From the NCBI RefSeq assembly GCF_030411995.1, contig NZ_JASNRC010000003.1, positions 62,001-126,000 of the forward strand: a stretch of 64,000 nt of DNA. Direction: 5' to 3'. The stretch is from Massilia sp. YIM B02769 (GTDB taxonomy: Bacteria > Pseudomonadota > Gammaproteobacteria > Burkholderiales > Burkholderiaceae_D). Position 1 is the stretch's first letter. Every line of letters begins with the position of its first letter. Below are positions 25,634 through 35,104 of this stretch, in pieces. The position numbers and the translations under genes were made by a program. The notes below the pieces were generated by a model, which saw only the letters and a list, made by a program, of their open reading frames with translations, made no database searches and was not told where the DNA came from.

Positions 25634-27082
25634 ATGGCAACCGACGACACGGCGGTGCTTGCCGCCAGCTTGACCTCCGCGCGCCTGCCGGACGCGGAAA
25701 CCTTCGACACGCGCGCCATCCAGCAACGCGATGCGGCGCATTTCCTGCACCCGTTCACCGACCATGCGGCGCTGCGAAGTCGGGGCGCGCGCGTGATCGT
25801 GCGCGGGCAGGGTGTCTACCTGTGGGATTCCGAAGGCAAGCAACTGATCGACGGCATGTCGGGACTCTGGTGCGTGAACGTGGGCTATGGCCGCACCTCC
25901 ATTTCCCAGGCCGTGTACCGGCAGATGGAAACCCTGCCTTTCTATAACAGCTTCTTCAATACGACCAACGTGCCCGCGGTGCAGCTGGCCACCGAACTGG
26001 TGAGTCTGGCGCCGCCGCAGTTCAGCCACGTCTTCTTTACCGGCTCGGGTTCGGAAGCCAACGACACGGTGGTGCGCATGGTGCGGCGCTACTGGGACGT
26101 GATGGGCCAGCCCGGGCGCAGCGTCATCATCAGCCGCCACAACGCCTACCACGGCAGCACGATGGCCGGGGCGTCGCTGGGCGGCATGGCCGGCATGCAT
26201 GCGCAGGGCGGGTTGCCGATTCCCGACATCGTGCACATCGGCCAGCCCAACTATGCCGAAAGCGGCCAGGGCATGAGCGAGAACGCCTTCGGACTGCGCG
26301 CCGCCAGCTGGCTGGAGGAGCAGATCCTGGCCAGCGGGCCGGAGCGGGTGGCCGCCTTCATCGGCGAACCGGTGCAGGGCGCGGGTGGTGTCATCATTCC
26401 GCCGGAAACCTACTGGCCGGAAGTGCAGTGCATCTGCGACAAGTACGGCATTTTATTGATCGCCGACGAGGTGATTTGCGGCTTCGGGCGCCTGGGCACG
26501 ATGTTCGGTTCGGAGCTGATGGGCATGCGGCCGGACTTGATCAGCTTTGCCAAGGGCATCACCTCGGGCTATGTGCCGCTGGGCGGTGTGCTGGTCGGCA
26601 AGCGCGTGGCGCAGGCGCTGATCGAGCAGGGCGGCGACTTCAACCACGGCTTCACCTATTCCGGCCACCCGGTGGCGTGCGCCGCGGCGCTGGAAAACCT
26701 GCGCATCCTGCGCGAGGATAAGCTGGTGGAAAAGGTGGCGCAGGAAACCGGGCCGCATTTGAAGGCGGCATTTGCCGAGCTGGCCACGCATCCCTTGGTG
26801 GGGCATGCCGAGAGTTGCGGCATGGTGGCGGGGCTGAACCTGGTGCGGCGCAAGGGAACCGGGCCGCACGATTGCGAACATTTCCCGCGCGAGCTGGGGG
26901 GGGGAATGCTGTGCCGTGGGCACATGTTCGACAACGGGGTGATCATGCGTGCCGTGGGCGACCGGATGATCGTGGCGCCGCCGCTGGTGATGACGAAGGC
27001 CGAGATCGACGAGATGGCGGAGCGGATCTGGGATTGCCTGGATTTGACGCTGGCGGATGTGTACGGGCGCGGGTGGATCTAG
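25634..27082 (+). CDS. spuC: Putrescine (polyamine)-pyruvate aminotransferase
   Basis: A 482-residue class III PLP-dependent aminotransferase that, like SpuC, would move an amino group from putrescine or a related amine to pyruvate. Visible are FFTGSGSEANDTVVR (cofactor phosphate), NAYHGSTMAG, Asp278 in LLIADEVICGFGR (pyridine nitrogen) and the Schiff-base Lys307 in ISFAKGITSGYVPLGG. AAAGAGGTGCC precedes the ATG, 34 bases after puuA. With PuuA and PuuD this gives two parallel routes from putrescine towards GABA. Omega-amino-acid aminotransferase is the main alternative. Confidence 0.85.
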   Translation: MATDDTAVLAASLTSARLPDAETFDTRAIQQRDAAHFLHPFTDHAALRSRGARVIVRGQGVYLWDSEGKQLIDGMSGLWCVNVGYGRTSISQAVYRQMETLPFYNSFFNTTNVPAVQLATELVSLAPPQFSHVFFTGSGSEANDTVVRMVRRYWDVMGQPGRSVIISRHNAYHGSTMAGASLGGMAGMHAQGGLPIPDIVHIGQPNYAESGQGMSENAFGLRAASWLEEQILASGPERVAAFIGEPVQGAGGVIIPPETYWPEVQCICDKYGILLIADEVICGFGRLGTMFGSELMGMRPDLISFAKGITSGYVPLGGVLVGKRVAQALIEQGGDFNHGFTYSGHPVACAAALENLRILREDKLVEKVAQETGPHLKAAFAELATHPLVGHAESCGMVAGLNLVRRKGTGPHDCEHFPRELGGGMLCRGHMFDNGVIMRAVGDRMIVAPPLVMTKAEIDEMAERIWDCLDLTLADVYGRGWI

Positions 27083-27129
27083 CCTGGCGTGATATCTGTT
27101 GGCGGTATTGATGGCGCCATGTGCGCAAC

Positions 27130-27328
27130 GTACGGTGGGCACTCCGTGCCCACGCAGTTACGTGCTCGTCCGTAGTTCGTAGCCGTGATGACTCGCTCCG
27201 AAACGCGGACATTGACCAGCGGCGCTAGCGAGACGCCCCGGGAGGCGCCGGCGTAACGCGACATGATCGACGCCACCGGCGCCAACACCGATCACGCATC
27301 CGCGTGGGCACGGAGTGCCCACCTTACG
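27130..27328. repeat. Inverted-repeat element, 27-bp arms
   Basis: 27130-27156 and 27302-27328 are inverted copies with one mismatch (CGTACGGTGGGCACTCCGTG followed by CCCACGC), the same sequence as the arms at 15584. The 145-base interior shows no gene. It lies between the convergent aminotransferase and symporter genes and directly abuts the next inverted repeat. Confidence 0.88.
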
Positions 27329-27443
27329 AGCGTGTGAATAAATCGCCATGGCTGCGTTGCCTCGTCTCGCCGTACGCTCGTACTGTCTTCGACTCGGCGC
27401 CGGTAGGCCGTATCCCTTGCCCTGACGATTTATTCACACGCTC
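27328..27443. repeat. Second inverted repeat, 18-bp perfect arms
   Basis: GAGCGTGTGAATAAATCG at 27328-27345 is exactly inverted at 27426-27443, enclosing 80 bases. It ends 8 bases from the symporter stop codon. The arms are AT-richer than their surroundings and unrelated to the GTGGGCAC family. It may act as a transcript-end hairpin or be a small non-autonomous mobile element; the sequence alone does not decide. Confidence 0.75.
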
Positions 27444-27450
27444 TACGTGT

Positions 27451-28905
27451 TCAAGCCGCGATGGTCTTCGCCGGCTCCGTCCGGTTCTTCAGCACCTGCG
27501 GCGCCAGCGAACCGACGATCATGCCGGCAAACGCCGCCAGCAAGCCTGCCAGCTGCCCCGGGAATTCTTCGCCCAGCGTCGAGATCTGCGGGAAGAACAG
27601 AATCCACACGAACAGCCCGGCGCCGATCGAGACAATCGCCCCCTGGGTCGTCGCCCGCTTCCAGTACAGCCCCATCACCAGCGGAATGAAGGCCGCTACC
27701 AGCGTCACCTGGTAGGCCGACGACACCAGCTCGTAGATCGAGGTGCCTTCCATCGCAATCGCATACGCCAGCACGAGCGCGGCGAAGATGACGATGGTCA
27801 CGCGCATCGCGAACAATTGCTGGCGGTCGCTCATGCCCGGGCGGATATTTTTCAGGATGTTCTCGGTGAAGCTGGTCGACGGCGCCAGCAGCGTGGCCGA
27901 CGAAGTGCTCTTGATCGCCGACAGCAGGGCGCCGAAGAACAGGATCTGCATCACCAGCGGCATCTTGGTCATCACGAAGGTCGGCAGCAACTGCTGGTAA
28001 TCGTTGCGGGCGATTTCCATGGCGTTACTGCCCATCACCACGACTGCGGCGACGACGATGAACATCGGCACGAAGCCGAACACGATGTAGCTGGCGCCGC
28101 CGATCACGGCGCCGGCGCGCGCGGTCGGGGCATCCTTGGCCGACATCACGCGCTGGAACACGTCCTGCTGCGGAATGCTGCCGAACATCATGGTAATCGC
28201 CGCGCCGATGAAGAAGATGATGTCCTTGAAGTTCGGTTCCGGCAGCAGGCGCCACAGTTGGGCTTGCTGGGCCATGTCCATCACCTTGTCGGCGCCGCCG
28301 GCGAGATCCGCCGCGAAGAAGGCGATGATCGACATGCCGACCACCAGCACGATCATCTGGATGAAGTCGGTCAGCGCCACGGCCAGGAAGCCGCCCACCA
28401 CCACGTAGATCAGCACGGCCAGGGTGCCGATCACCATGCCCACCGCAGGCGCCATGGCACCGCCGGTGAGCACCGAGAACACCAGGCCGAGCGCCGTGAT
28501 CTGTGCCGCGACCCAGCCGAGGTAGCTCAGGATGATGGCGACCGAGCAAAAGATCTCGATGCCCTTGCCATAGCGCTGGCGGTAGTAGTCGCCGATGGTC
28601 AGCAGATTCAGTTTATACAGCTTGGTCGCGAAGAACAGGCCAACCAGGATCAGGCAGCTGCCGGCGCCGAAGGGGTCTTCGATGATGGCGTTCAGGCCAC
28701 CCTGCACGAACTTGGCCGGCACGCCCATCACGGTCTCGGCGCCGAACCAGGTAGCAAACGTCGTCGTGATGACCATAATCAAAGGCAGGCTGCGGCCGGC
28801 GACGGCAAAGTCGCTGGTATTCTTGATACGCGAGCCCGCCCACACGCCCAGCGCCAAGGTGCCCAGCAGGTAGATGACGACACAGGTAATCAGGGTGAAG
28901 TTCAT
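27451..28905 (-). CDS. Sodium:solute symporter family transporter
   Basis: A 484-residue inner-membrane protein of the SSS family with about 13 hydrophobic segments. Family features include the N-terminal ATWFGAETVMGVPAKFVQGG, GDYYRQRYGKGIEI after TM3, and ALLSAIKSTSSATLLAPSTSFTENI in the Na+-binding region. The substrate cannot be read from the sequence. Its place between putrescine genes and divergent to a second glutamine-synthetase-like gene suggests a polyamine, GABA or amino acid. A TATAAT -10 lies on the minus strand at 28956-28961, with no good -35. Confidence 0.85.
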   Translation of the reverse strand: MNFTLITCVVIYLLGTLALGVWAGSRIKNTSDFAVAGRSLPLIMVITTTFATWFGAETVMGVPAKFVQGGLNAIIEDPFGAGSCLILVGLFFATKLYKLNLLTIGDYYRQRYGKGIEIFCSVAIILSYLGWVAAQITALGLVFSVLTGGAMAPAVGMVIGTLAVLIYVVVGGFLAVALTDFIQMIVLVVGMSIIAFFAADLAGGADKVMDMAQQAQLWRLLPEPNFKDIIFFIGAAITMMFGSIPQQDVFQRVMSAKDAPTARAGAVIGGASYIVFGFVPMFIVVAAVVVMGSNAMEIARNDYQQLLPTFVMTKMPLVMQILFFGALLSAIKSTSSATLLAPSTSFTENILKNIRPGMSDRQQLFAMRVTIVIFAALVLAYAIAMEGTSIYELVSSAYQVTLVAAFIPLVMGLYWKRATTQGAIVSIGAGLFVWILFFPQISTLGEEFPGQLAGLLAAFAGMIVGSLAPQVLKNRTEPAKTIAA

Positions 28906-29152
28906 AGGGTAGATCCCTTGGCAAGGGCAAGAAATGTTCGGGCGGAAAATCGGCGATTATAGCGGCAGAAGTTGGCTGAAGGATCAACCCGGCCCGGATT
29001 TTCGTGGAGTTTTCTTTCATATCCGGAAGAATGCTGGCATGAGAACAACAAGCTGCCGCCGTGTCGGAAACCGCTGCGGTCGATGAAGGGGCGCGCGGCC
29101 TCGATGGGGCCAGTGCTATATTGGCCCCCTTGCCGGCAGCATGGGAGTGGCG

Positions 29153-30490
29153 ATGAGCGAAGCGATGCACGCGTTCTTGCAGGAACACGGGATACTCGAC
29201 GTGGAATGCGTGATCGCGGACATGACGGGCATTGCGCGCGGCAAGATCCTGCCCAAGGATTTGTTCCTGAAGGGCGAGCACATGCGCCTGCCGAAAAGCG
29301 TGCTCCTGAATACCGTGAACGGCGAGCAGCCGAACAATCTGCCCTACGTCGGCGCGGCCGACCCCGACATGGTCTGCGTGCCTGACGAAGCCACCTTGCG
29401 CGTGGTGCCCTGGGCCTCGGAACCGGTGGCGCTGGTCATCCACGACTGCTGCAACTTCGACGGCACCCCGGTCGAGCTGGCCCCGCGTGCGGTACTGCGG
29501 CGTGTGCTGGACCGCTATGCCGCGCGCGGCTGGAAGCCGGTGGTGGCGCCCGAGATGGAGTTTTACCTGGTGGCCCGGAATACCGATCCGCACGTGCCGC
29601 TGATGCCGCCGATGGGCCGCAGCGGCATGACGGAACTCGGCCGCCAGTCCTACTCGATCGACGCCGTCAACGACTTCGATCCCTTCTTCCTGGAACTGTC
29701 GAGCTTTTGCAAGACCCATGCCTTGGGCGTGGAAACCCTGATCCACGAAGCCGGTGCGGGCCAGATGGAAATCAATTTCACCCATGGCGACGCGCTGGAG
29801 CTGGCCGACCGCGTGTTCCTGTTCAAGCGCGCCGTGCGCGAAACGGCGCTGCGCCACGGCATCTTTGCCACCTTCATGGCCAAACCCATGGAAACCGAGC
29901 CGGGCAGCGCCATGCACGTGCACCAGAGCGTGGTCGACATGGCGACCGGGCGGAATATTTTTACGGAGGAGGATGGCGGGCCGAGCGCGCTGTTCTTCCA
30001 CTTCATCGGCGGGCTGGAAAAGTACGTGCCGCCGGCACTACTGCTGTTCGCGCCGCACGTGAATTCCTACCGACGCCTGTCGCGCTTCCAGTCGGCGCCG
30101 ACCAACGTGCGCTGGGGGCACGACAACCGCACCTGCGGCATCCGCGTGCCGAATTCCTCGCCCGAGAACCGCCGCGTGGAAAACCGCGTGCCGGGCGTGG
30201 ACGTGAATCCCTACCTGGCGATGGCCGCCACGCTCAGCTGCGGCTACCTGGGCATGGTGGAGGGATTCATGCCATCCGAGCCGATGGCGGACAGCGCCGA
30301 GCAGGTGCACGACGATCTGCCGCGCAACCTGGAAGACGCGATCCTGCGCCTGCGCGGCTGCGAGGCGCTGTCGAACATGCTGGGGGAGCTGTTCGTGCAG
30401 GCATTCTGCGAAGTGAAGGAACTGGAATTCGCGACCTTCAGCCGCGTGATCAGTTCCTGGGAGCGCGAGCACCTGATGCTGCTGGTCTGA
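29153..30490 (+). CDS. Second glutamine-synthetase-like gamma-glutamylamine ligase
   Basis: A 445-residue homologue of the puuA product at 24229, with the same motifs: APEMEFYL, HEAGAGQMEINF, GSAMHVHQSVVD, NRTCGIRVP and RVENRVPGVDVNPYL. It lacks the extra N-terminal residues of that copy. The ATG at 29153 was preferred to one 12 bases earlier because GGGAG lies 7 bases ahead of it. TATATT at 29117-29122 may be its -10. It is divergent from the symporter by a 247-base gap without other clear signals. Likely a gamma-glutamylation enzyme for putrescine or a related amine. Confidence 0.82.
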   Translation: MSEAMHAFLQEHGILDVECVIADMTGIARGKILPKDLFLKGEHMRLPKSVLLNTVNGEQPNNLPYVGAADPDMVCVPDEATLRVVPWASEPVALVIHDCCNFDGTPVELAPRAVLRRVLDRYAARGWKPVVAPEMEFYLVARNTDPHVPLMPPMGRSGMTELGRQSYSIDAVNDFDPFFLELSSFCKTHALGVETLIHEAGAGQMEINFTHGDALELADRVFLFKRAVRETALRHGIFATFMAKPMETEPGSAMHVHQSVVDMATGRNIFTEEDGGPSALFFHFIGGLEKYVPPALLLFAPHVNSYRRLSRFQSAPTNVRWGHDNRTCGIRVPNSSPENRRVENRVPGVDVNPYLAMAATLSCGYLGMVEGFMPSEPMADSAEQVHDDLPRNLEDAILRLRGCEALSNMLGELFVQAFCEVKELEFATFSRVISSWEREHLMLLV

Positions 30491-30504
30491 ACATCAGGTG
30501 CTCG
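30466..30504. terminator. Hairpin spanning the end of the glutamine-synthetase-like gene
   Basis: Perfect 13-base arms CGAGCACCTGATG (30466-30478) and CATCAGGTGCTCG (30492-30504) enclose 13 bases that include the TGA stop. There is no T-run. It lies between convergent genes, with the proX stop 7 bases beyond, and may protect or end both transcripts. Confidence 0.5.
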
Positions 30505-30511
30505 GAGAGAA

Positions 30512-31561
30512 TCAGGGCTTGGCCGCCGCCAGCGCCTGTGCGATCCAGCTATCGAACAATTGCTGGTGGAACTTGATCCAGCCCGCCGTATGGCGTGCAA
30601 TATCGGCCTGCGAATTTTCGCCCGTGCGCATGCGTTCGTTCTGCGCATTGATATCGGCAATCGGCAGGCGCATGACTTCGAACAGCTTGAGCGCCGCCGG
30701 ATTCTTTTCGGCCCAGGCGCGGTTCACCACGATGCGCGTGGTGTTCACCGAGAAGCCGTAATCGCTGCCATCGGCCAGGCGGGTATTGTCCTTGCGCGGA
30801 TTGGACGAGAACGGCACCTGCAGCCACACCACATCCTTGCCCGGCACCAGCACGCCGCTCACCCAGTAGGGCGTCCAGGTGTAGTACAGGATCGGTTCGC
30901 CTCGCTGGTAACGCCCGATCGTGTCGGCGATCAGGGCGGAATAGCTGCCCTGCACGTGCTTGACCGTTGCGCGCAACTTGTAGCCGTCCATGTGGTGCTC
31001 GATCATCGCTTCGCAGCCCCAGCCCGGATCGCAACCGGTGAGGTCGGCCTTGCCGTCGCCGTCATGGTCGAACAATTTGGCCAGGCCCGGGTCGCGCAGT
31101 TGCTCGATGTTCGTGATGTTGTACTTCTCGGCGGTCGCCTTGTCGATCAGGTAGCCCTGCGCGGCCGGGCCGGCATAGGAACCGACGCGTAGCAGCTTGG
31201 CCGCGCCGCCGGCATTCTCGTAATAGTCCTGGTGCAGCGGGTCCCAGTGGACGGCGAGGAAGGTCGCATCGCCATTCGCAATCGCGATGTGCGCGGTCGG
31301 GTAGGCGACTTCCTTGATCGGCTGCGGCTCGTAGCCCAGCTTTTCCAGGGCGCTGTTGACCAGCATGGTCTGGAAGGTTTCCTCGGCAACCGAGCTTTGC
31401 AGCGCCTGCACCTGGATGCCCTTGCCGGGCAGGGCGGCATCCGGCGTCTGCGCCATGGCCAGGCCGGTGCTCAGGGTCAGGGCGGCCAGCGCCAGGGCCG
31501 AGAACCATTGGAAGCGGCGCTGGGCTTTATAGGTAACGTTGAAATGTTCAGTTTGATGCAT
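30512..31561 (-). CDS. proX: Glycine betaine/proline ABC transporter, substrate-binding protein
   Basis: ProX captures betaine-type osmoprotectants in the periplasm. The 349-residue protein has an N-terminal Arg-containing region then a hydrophobic signal segment ([20 protein letters not shown]). The mature part has the OpuAC/ProX features [52 protein letters not shown] and [29 protein letters not shown], with Trp residues suited to a cation-binding aromatic cage. The start has AAAGGA 6 bases upstream. It is the last gene of proVWX, 14 bases after proW. Confidence 0.93.
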   Translation of the reverse strand: MHQTEHFNVTYKAQRRFQWFSALALAALTLSTGLAMAQTPDAALPGKGIQVQALQSSVAEETFQTMLVNSALEKLGYEPQPIKEVAYPTAHIAIANGDATFLAVHWDPLHQDYYENAGGAAKLLRVGSYAGPAAQGYLIDKATAEKYNITNIEQLRDPGLAKLFDHDGDGKADLTGCDPGWGCEAMIEHHMDGYKLRATVKHVQGSYSALIADTIGRYQRGEPILYYTWTPYWVSGVLVPGKDVVWLQVPFSSNPRKDNTRLADGSDYGFSVNTTRIVVNRAWAEKNPAALKLFEVMRLPIADINAQNERMRTGENSQADIARHTAGWIKFHQQLFDSWIAQALAAAKP

Positions 31562-31575
31562 ATGATCCTTTCCTA

Positions 31576-32721
31576 TTATTGAGCGGTGGCGGGCGCAGCC
31601 GGCGCGGCCGCATCGCCGCGCGTCGCACTGCCGCGCACCAGGCGCAGGACGAAGCCCAGCGGGCCGGTCTGGTACCAGTGGCGCACGCCGCGGCGCGGTT
31701 GGCCCATCGATTGGGTCAGGCGGTCGAGCGTGATGGCCAGCAGCACGATGCCGAGGCCGCCCACAGTGGCCAGGCCCATGTCCAGGCGGCCAATACCACG
31801 GAGTACCATCTGGCCCAGGCCGCCGACCGCGATCATCGAGGCGATCACCACCATCGACAGCGACAGCATCAGCGACTGGTTGATGCCGGCCATGATCGAC
31901 GGCATCGCCAGCGGGAACTGCACGCGGGTCAGCAATTGCCAGGGCGAGGCGCCGTAGGCACGGGCCGCTTCGATCAGGTCGGGACGGACTTGCCGGATGC
32001 CGAGGTTGGTCAGGCGCACCAGCGGCGGCAGGGCGAAGATAATGGTGACGATCACGCCCGGCGCATTGCCGATACCGAACAGCATCACCACCGGCACCAG
32101 GTAGACGAAGGCGGGCGTGGTCTGCATGGCGTCGAGCACGGGGCGCAGGATGGATTGCGCGCGGTCGCTGCTGGCCAGGAAGATCCCCAGCGGCAAGCCG
32201 ATCGCCAGGCAGAAGGCGAGCGAGGTCAGCACCAGCGACAGGGTGATCATCGCTTCCGGCCAGACGCCCAGCATCGATACCAGCAGCAGCGACAGCACGG
32301 TGCCGACCGCCAGCGTGCGGCTGGTGAACTGCCAGGCCAGCAGGCCGATGATGGCGATTACCACCAGCGACGGCGCGGCCAGCAGCAGGTGGCTGGAACC
32401 GGCCAGGGTCGCGTCGATCGGCGCGCGCACGGCCTGGAAGAAGGGGCGGAAATGCGCGACTACCCAGCCCAGGCCTTCGTTGATCCAGGCTTGCAGCGGC
32501 AGCGAGCCGTCGAGGATGTGCGTGATGTCGACACCGGATGCGTGCTCGGCCGTGGCCGATGGCGGTACCGCGTCGAGCCACGAGGTGTCGGATGGCGGCG
32601 TGGGCAGCCATGGGTTGACCTGGGCCGCCTGTTCGGCGACCGGCGCGGTGACCGGTGCGATGGCGGGCGCCGCTGCCGCTTCTGTTGCCGCTTGCGCAGC
32701 GCTGACGGTACTCGAATTCAT
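31576..32721 (-). CDS. proW: Glycine betaine/proline ABC transporter, permease
   Basis: The membrane subunit of the betaine transporter, 381 residues. It has an Ala/Pro-rich cytoplasmic or periplasmic N-terminus (about 1-95), like E. coli ProW, then about six to seven hydrophobic segments. The coupling loop is visible as [32 protein letters not shown], the EAA motif that contacts ProV. A disordered Ala-rich tail follows. Its ATG overlaps the proV stop by four bases (ATGA), and proX follows within 14 bases. Confidence 0.94.
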   Translation of the reverse strand: MNSSTVSAAQAATEAAAAPAIAPVTAPVAEQAAQVNPWLPTPPSDTSWLDAVPPSATAEHASGVDITHILDGSLPLQAWINEGLGWVVAHFRPFFQAVRAPIDATLAGSSHLLLAAPSLVVIAIIGLLAWQFTSRTLAVGTVLSLLLVSMLGVWPEAMITLSLVLTSLAFCLAIGLPLGIFLASSDRAQSILRPVLDAMQTTPAFVYLVPVVMLFGIGNAPGVIVTIIFALPPLVRLTNLGIRQVRPDLIEAARAYGASPWQLLTRVQFPLAMPSIMAGINQSLMLSLSMVVIASMIAVGGLGQMVLRGIGRLDMGLATVGGLGIVLLAITLDRLTQSMGQPRRGVRHWYQTGPLGFVLRLVRGSATRGDAAAPAAPATAQ

Positions 32722-33953
32722 GCTTGTCCTTTCTGAATAGGGGTCTCGGGAACGGCCGGCGTATCGCGGTCGAGGAACTTCAGCAAGGTGGTCTTGCTGA
32801 TGGCGCCACGGAAACTGCCATCGTCGGCCACCACCGGCACCGCGTACGGCAACTGCGCCACCTGGCCGAACAGGCCGGCAACCGGCTCGTCCGCGTTGAT
32901 GGTCTGCACCTCCGGCAGGAAGGCATGCGCCAGGCCCAGCGGACCGGTATGGCCGTCGAGCGCGCTGCGCAGGGAATCGGCCGACACCAGGCCGAGGAAT
33001 TTGCGCTGGGGATTCACGACATAGGCGTAGGCCCGGTCTTCTTCCTCCAGCATCGACAGCGCCGCACGCGAACCGCGCGAAGGCGACTCCGACACCACGA
33101 TCTGGCTCTTGCGGGCGATATCGCTCGCCTTGAAGACAGCCGCCGCATCGACGCCGCGCACGAAGTTGCGCACGTAGTCGTTGGCGGGCTTGCGCAGGAT
33201 TTCCTCCGGCGTGCCGACTTGCACCACGTGTCCGTCCTTCATGATGGCGACGCGGTCGCCGATGCGCATCGCTTCGTCGAGGTCGTGCGAAATAAAGACG
33301 ATGGTGCGGCGCTTGATCTGCTGCAGGCGCAGCAGCTCGGATTGCATTTCCGTGCGCATGATCGGGTCGAGCGCGGAGAATGCCTCGTCCATCAGCAGGA
33401 TCGACGGGTCCGACGCCAGCGCACGCGCCAGGCCCACGCGCTGCTGCATGCCGCCCGACAGTTCATCGGGATAGCTGGCGGCATAGGCGGCCAGGCCGAC
33501 TTGCTCCAGCGCCTGGCGTGCCAGCGCATGGCGCTCGGCCTTCGGGATGCCGGCCAGTTCCATGCCGAAGGCGGTGTTGTCGAGCACGGTCACGTGCGGC
33601 AGCAGCGCGAACGACTGGAACACCATGCTGATGTCCTTGCGGCGCAGGGCGCGCAGTTGCGCGTCGGGCAGGGTGTTGATGTCGTTGCCGTCGACCAGGA
33701 TGCGGCCGGCGGTCGGCTCGACCAGGCGGTTGAGCATGCGCACCATGGTCGACTTGCCGGAACCGGACAGGCCCATGATGACGAAGATCTCGCCGGCTTC
33801 GATGGTGAAGCTGGCGTCGAACACGCCGATGGTGCAGCCGGTGCTGGCGAGGATGTCCTGCTTGCCGGCGCCCTGGCGGACCAGTTCCAGCGCCGCTTCG
33901 GGTTCGTCGCCGTAGACCTTGAAGACATGGTCGATGATGATTTGTTTTGCCAC
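32718..33953 (-). CDS. proV: Glycine betaine/proline ABC transporter, ATP-binding protein
   Basis: The ATPase of the betaine transporter, 411 residues. It shows Walker [10 protein letters not shown], the Q loop [10 protein letters not shown], signature [17 protein letters not shown], Walker [14 protein letters not shown] and the H loop [10 protein letters not shown], followed by two CBS repeats (about 280-400), which sense ionic strength in homologues. The GTG start at 33953 (AAGGAG 10 bases upstream) was chosen because the family begins there with [13 protein letters not shown]; the longer frame reads into leader DNA. It is first in the operon, with a promoter about 370 bases upstream. Confidence 0.94.
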   Translation of the reverse strand: MAKQIIIDHVFKVYGDEPEAALELVRQGAGKQDILASTGCTIGVFDASFTIEAGEIFVIMGLSGSGKSTMVRMLNRLVEPTAGRILVDGNDINTLPDAQLRALRRKDISMVFQSFALLPHVTVLDNTAFGMELAGIPKAERHALARQALEQVGLAAYAASYPDELSGGMQQRVGLARALASDPSILLMDEAFSALDPIMRTEMQSELLRLQQIKRRTIVFISHDLDEAMRIGDRVAIMKDGHVVQVGTPEEILRKPANDYVRNFVRGVDAAAVFKASDIARKSQIVVSESPSRGSRAALSMLEEEDRAYAYVVNPQRKFLGLVSADSLRSALDGHTGPLGLAHAFLPEVQTINADEPVAGLFGQVAQLPYAVPVVADDGSFRGAISKTTLLKFLDRDTPAVPETPIQKGQA

Positions 33954-34303
33954 GTTGTGGTTCTCCTTCGATTTGGCGAATGGGCGACATCGCGCAGCCA
34001 TTGGCGCCAAAGGAATGAATGGACCCGAGCCGTCGGCGATGCAAGGCGCACAGGCGCACGAGCGCGCAAACGACGGAAAGGGGCGAGACACGCATTGCCG
34101 GAGCAGATGCCGTTCAAGGGTGTCGTACGCGTGTTAAAAGAGGCTGGGGTTCAGGACTTTTAAGCACGCAAGGCGCTGCGCAACGTGCGACGCCGGAAGT
34201 GTTGACGAGAAAACTGCGTCAAACGATTACAGGTGTGGGCGCAAGGCCCGGGAATGGTTTCCCACGCATGGCGGAAAACACGGTGCAGCAGAAGTCGTAT
34301 TGA

Positions 34304-34357
34304 CGACAATTGTTGTTAATTGTTGCCAATTGTAGTGCAAAATGACAATAAAGTCAA
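34304..34357 (-). promoter_or_regulatory. proVWX promoter with three phased ACAATT repeats
   Basis: On the minus strand TTGACT (34352-34357), a 17-base spacer and TACAAT (34329-34334) form a near-consensus sigma-70 promoter. From the -10 through the predicted start site, ACAATT occurs three times at exact 10-base intervals (34304-34333), which places the copies on one face of the helix and suggests an operator. The roughly 370-base leader from here to the proV start shows no gene or known riboswitch; the part upstream of the promoter to 34512 is AT-rich and featureless. Confidence 0.72.
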
Positions 34358-34512
34358 TTGGCATTCCAAAATGGATGTGCTAGTAATGTGTTCCAGCGTA
34401 CCAATTGCGGAAACTACGTAGTGATTTAACCATGTGAAACCTAGCTTTCATTCAGCTAGATAACGTTGGCCAATGGACGGTCAGGGCCAAACCAGTTTAG
34501 CTAAGCCGGGGT

Positions 34513-34944
34513 CTATTCAGTTGTATCCCTGGTGGCATCTTGTAGGTCGAAGTACATCGTTGTGTCGTCGTACTGGCGCCGGACTCTGTAAGTGAATTTT
34601 CCTCGGCCTAGTGGCGTCTCGCCAACATAGTCTTCCGGAACCAGATCGAACTTTTTTCCTGCCACGTCTACATGCAGGGCAGCGTATCGGTACGCGGGCG
34701 TTAAAGCCTGATAACTACTCACTCCGTCGACCGGCACATCGCCGAAGAAGACGCTATTGATGCGGACGTTTTGAAGCGGGAGACCGGTCTCGTTAGCGAC
34801 TCGAACCATCGACGCTTCAATAGGCGCATGGATACGATACATGCTGAAGATCGCAACGATGAAAGCGATGAGAATAATTGCTGAGCTAACGAAGGAGAAG
34901 ATACTCCATGACCCAAAGTGAGCTTGCTCGGCCTCTGTTTCCAT
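34513..34944 (-). CDS. Single-span membrane protein of unknown function
   Basis: I do not recognise this 143-residue protein. Residues 1-14 are polar, one strong membrane segment follows (about 15-37, FSFVSSAIILIAFIVAIFSM), and the remaining 105 residues form a soluble, probably periplasmic, beta-rich domain (RYAALHVDVAGKKFDLVPEDYVG). There are no cysteines. The ATG at 34944 has GGAG 8-11 bases upstream. DNA is AT-richer than its neighbours (34861-34920 is below 50% GC), hinting at a different origin. No partner gene is adjacent. Confidence 0.65.
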   Translation of the reverse strand: METEAEQAHFGSWSIFSFVSSAIILIAFIVAIFSMYRIHAPIEASMVRVANETGLPLQNVRINSVFFGDVPVDGVSSYQALTPAYRYAALHVDVAGKKFDLVPEDYVGETPLGRGKFTYRVRRQYDDTTMYFDLQDATRDTTE

Positions 34945-35104
34945 AGAACCTACTCCTTGTTCAACGATTCAAGGGTAGCGCTTGGCAGTCTAGCCGCGCT
35001 GTATAGCGATCGTCATTACTGCGAACGTCCACTCTTGGCCCGATAGCAGCCGTTTCAGAAGAGCTCAATGTGCGAATCCGAAAAGCGCTGCTTTATCTGC
35101 TGCT

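Noticed and set aside
27083..28962. A 552-codon plus-strand frame at 27304-28962
   Set aside because: It runs antisense through the sodium symporter and is His/Arg/Asp-rich, typical of a shadow frame.
33954..34303. Small plus-strand frame at 34019-34303 in the proVWX leader
   Set aside because: It has no ribosome binding site, lies antisense to the leader and its translation shows no recognisable features.
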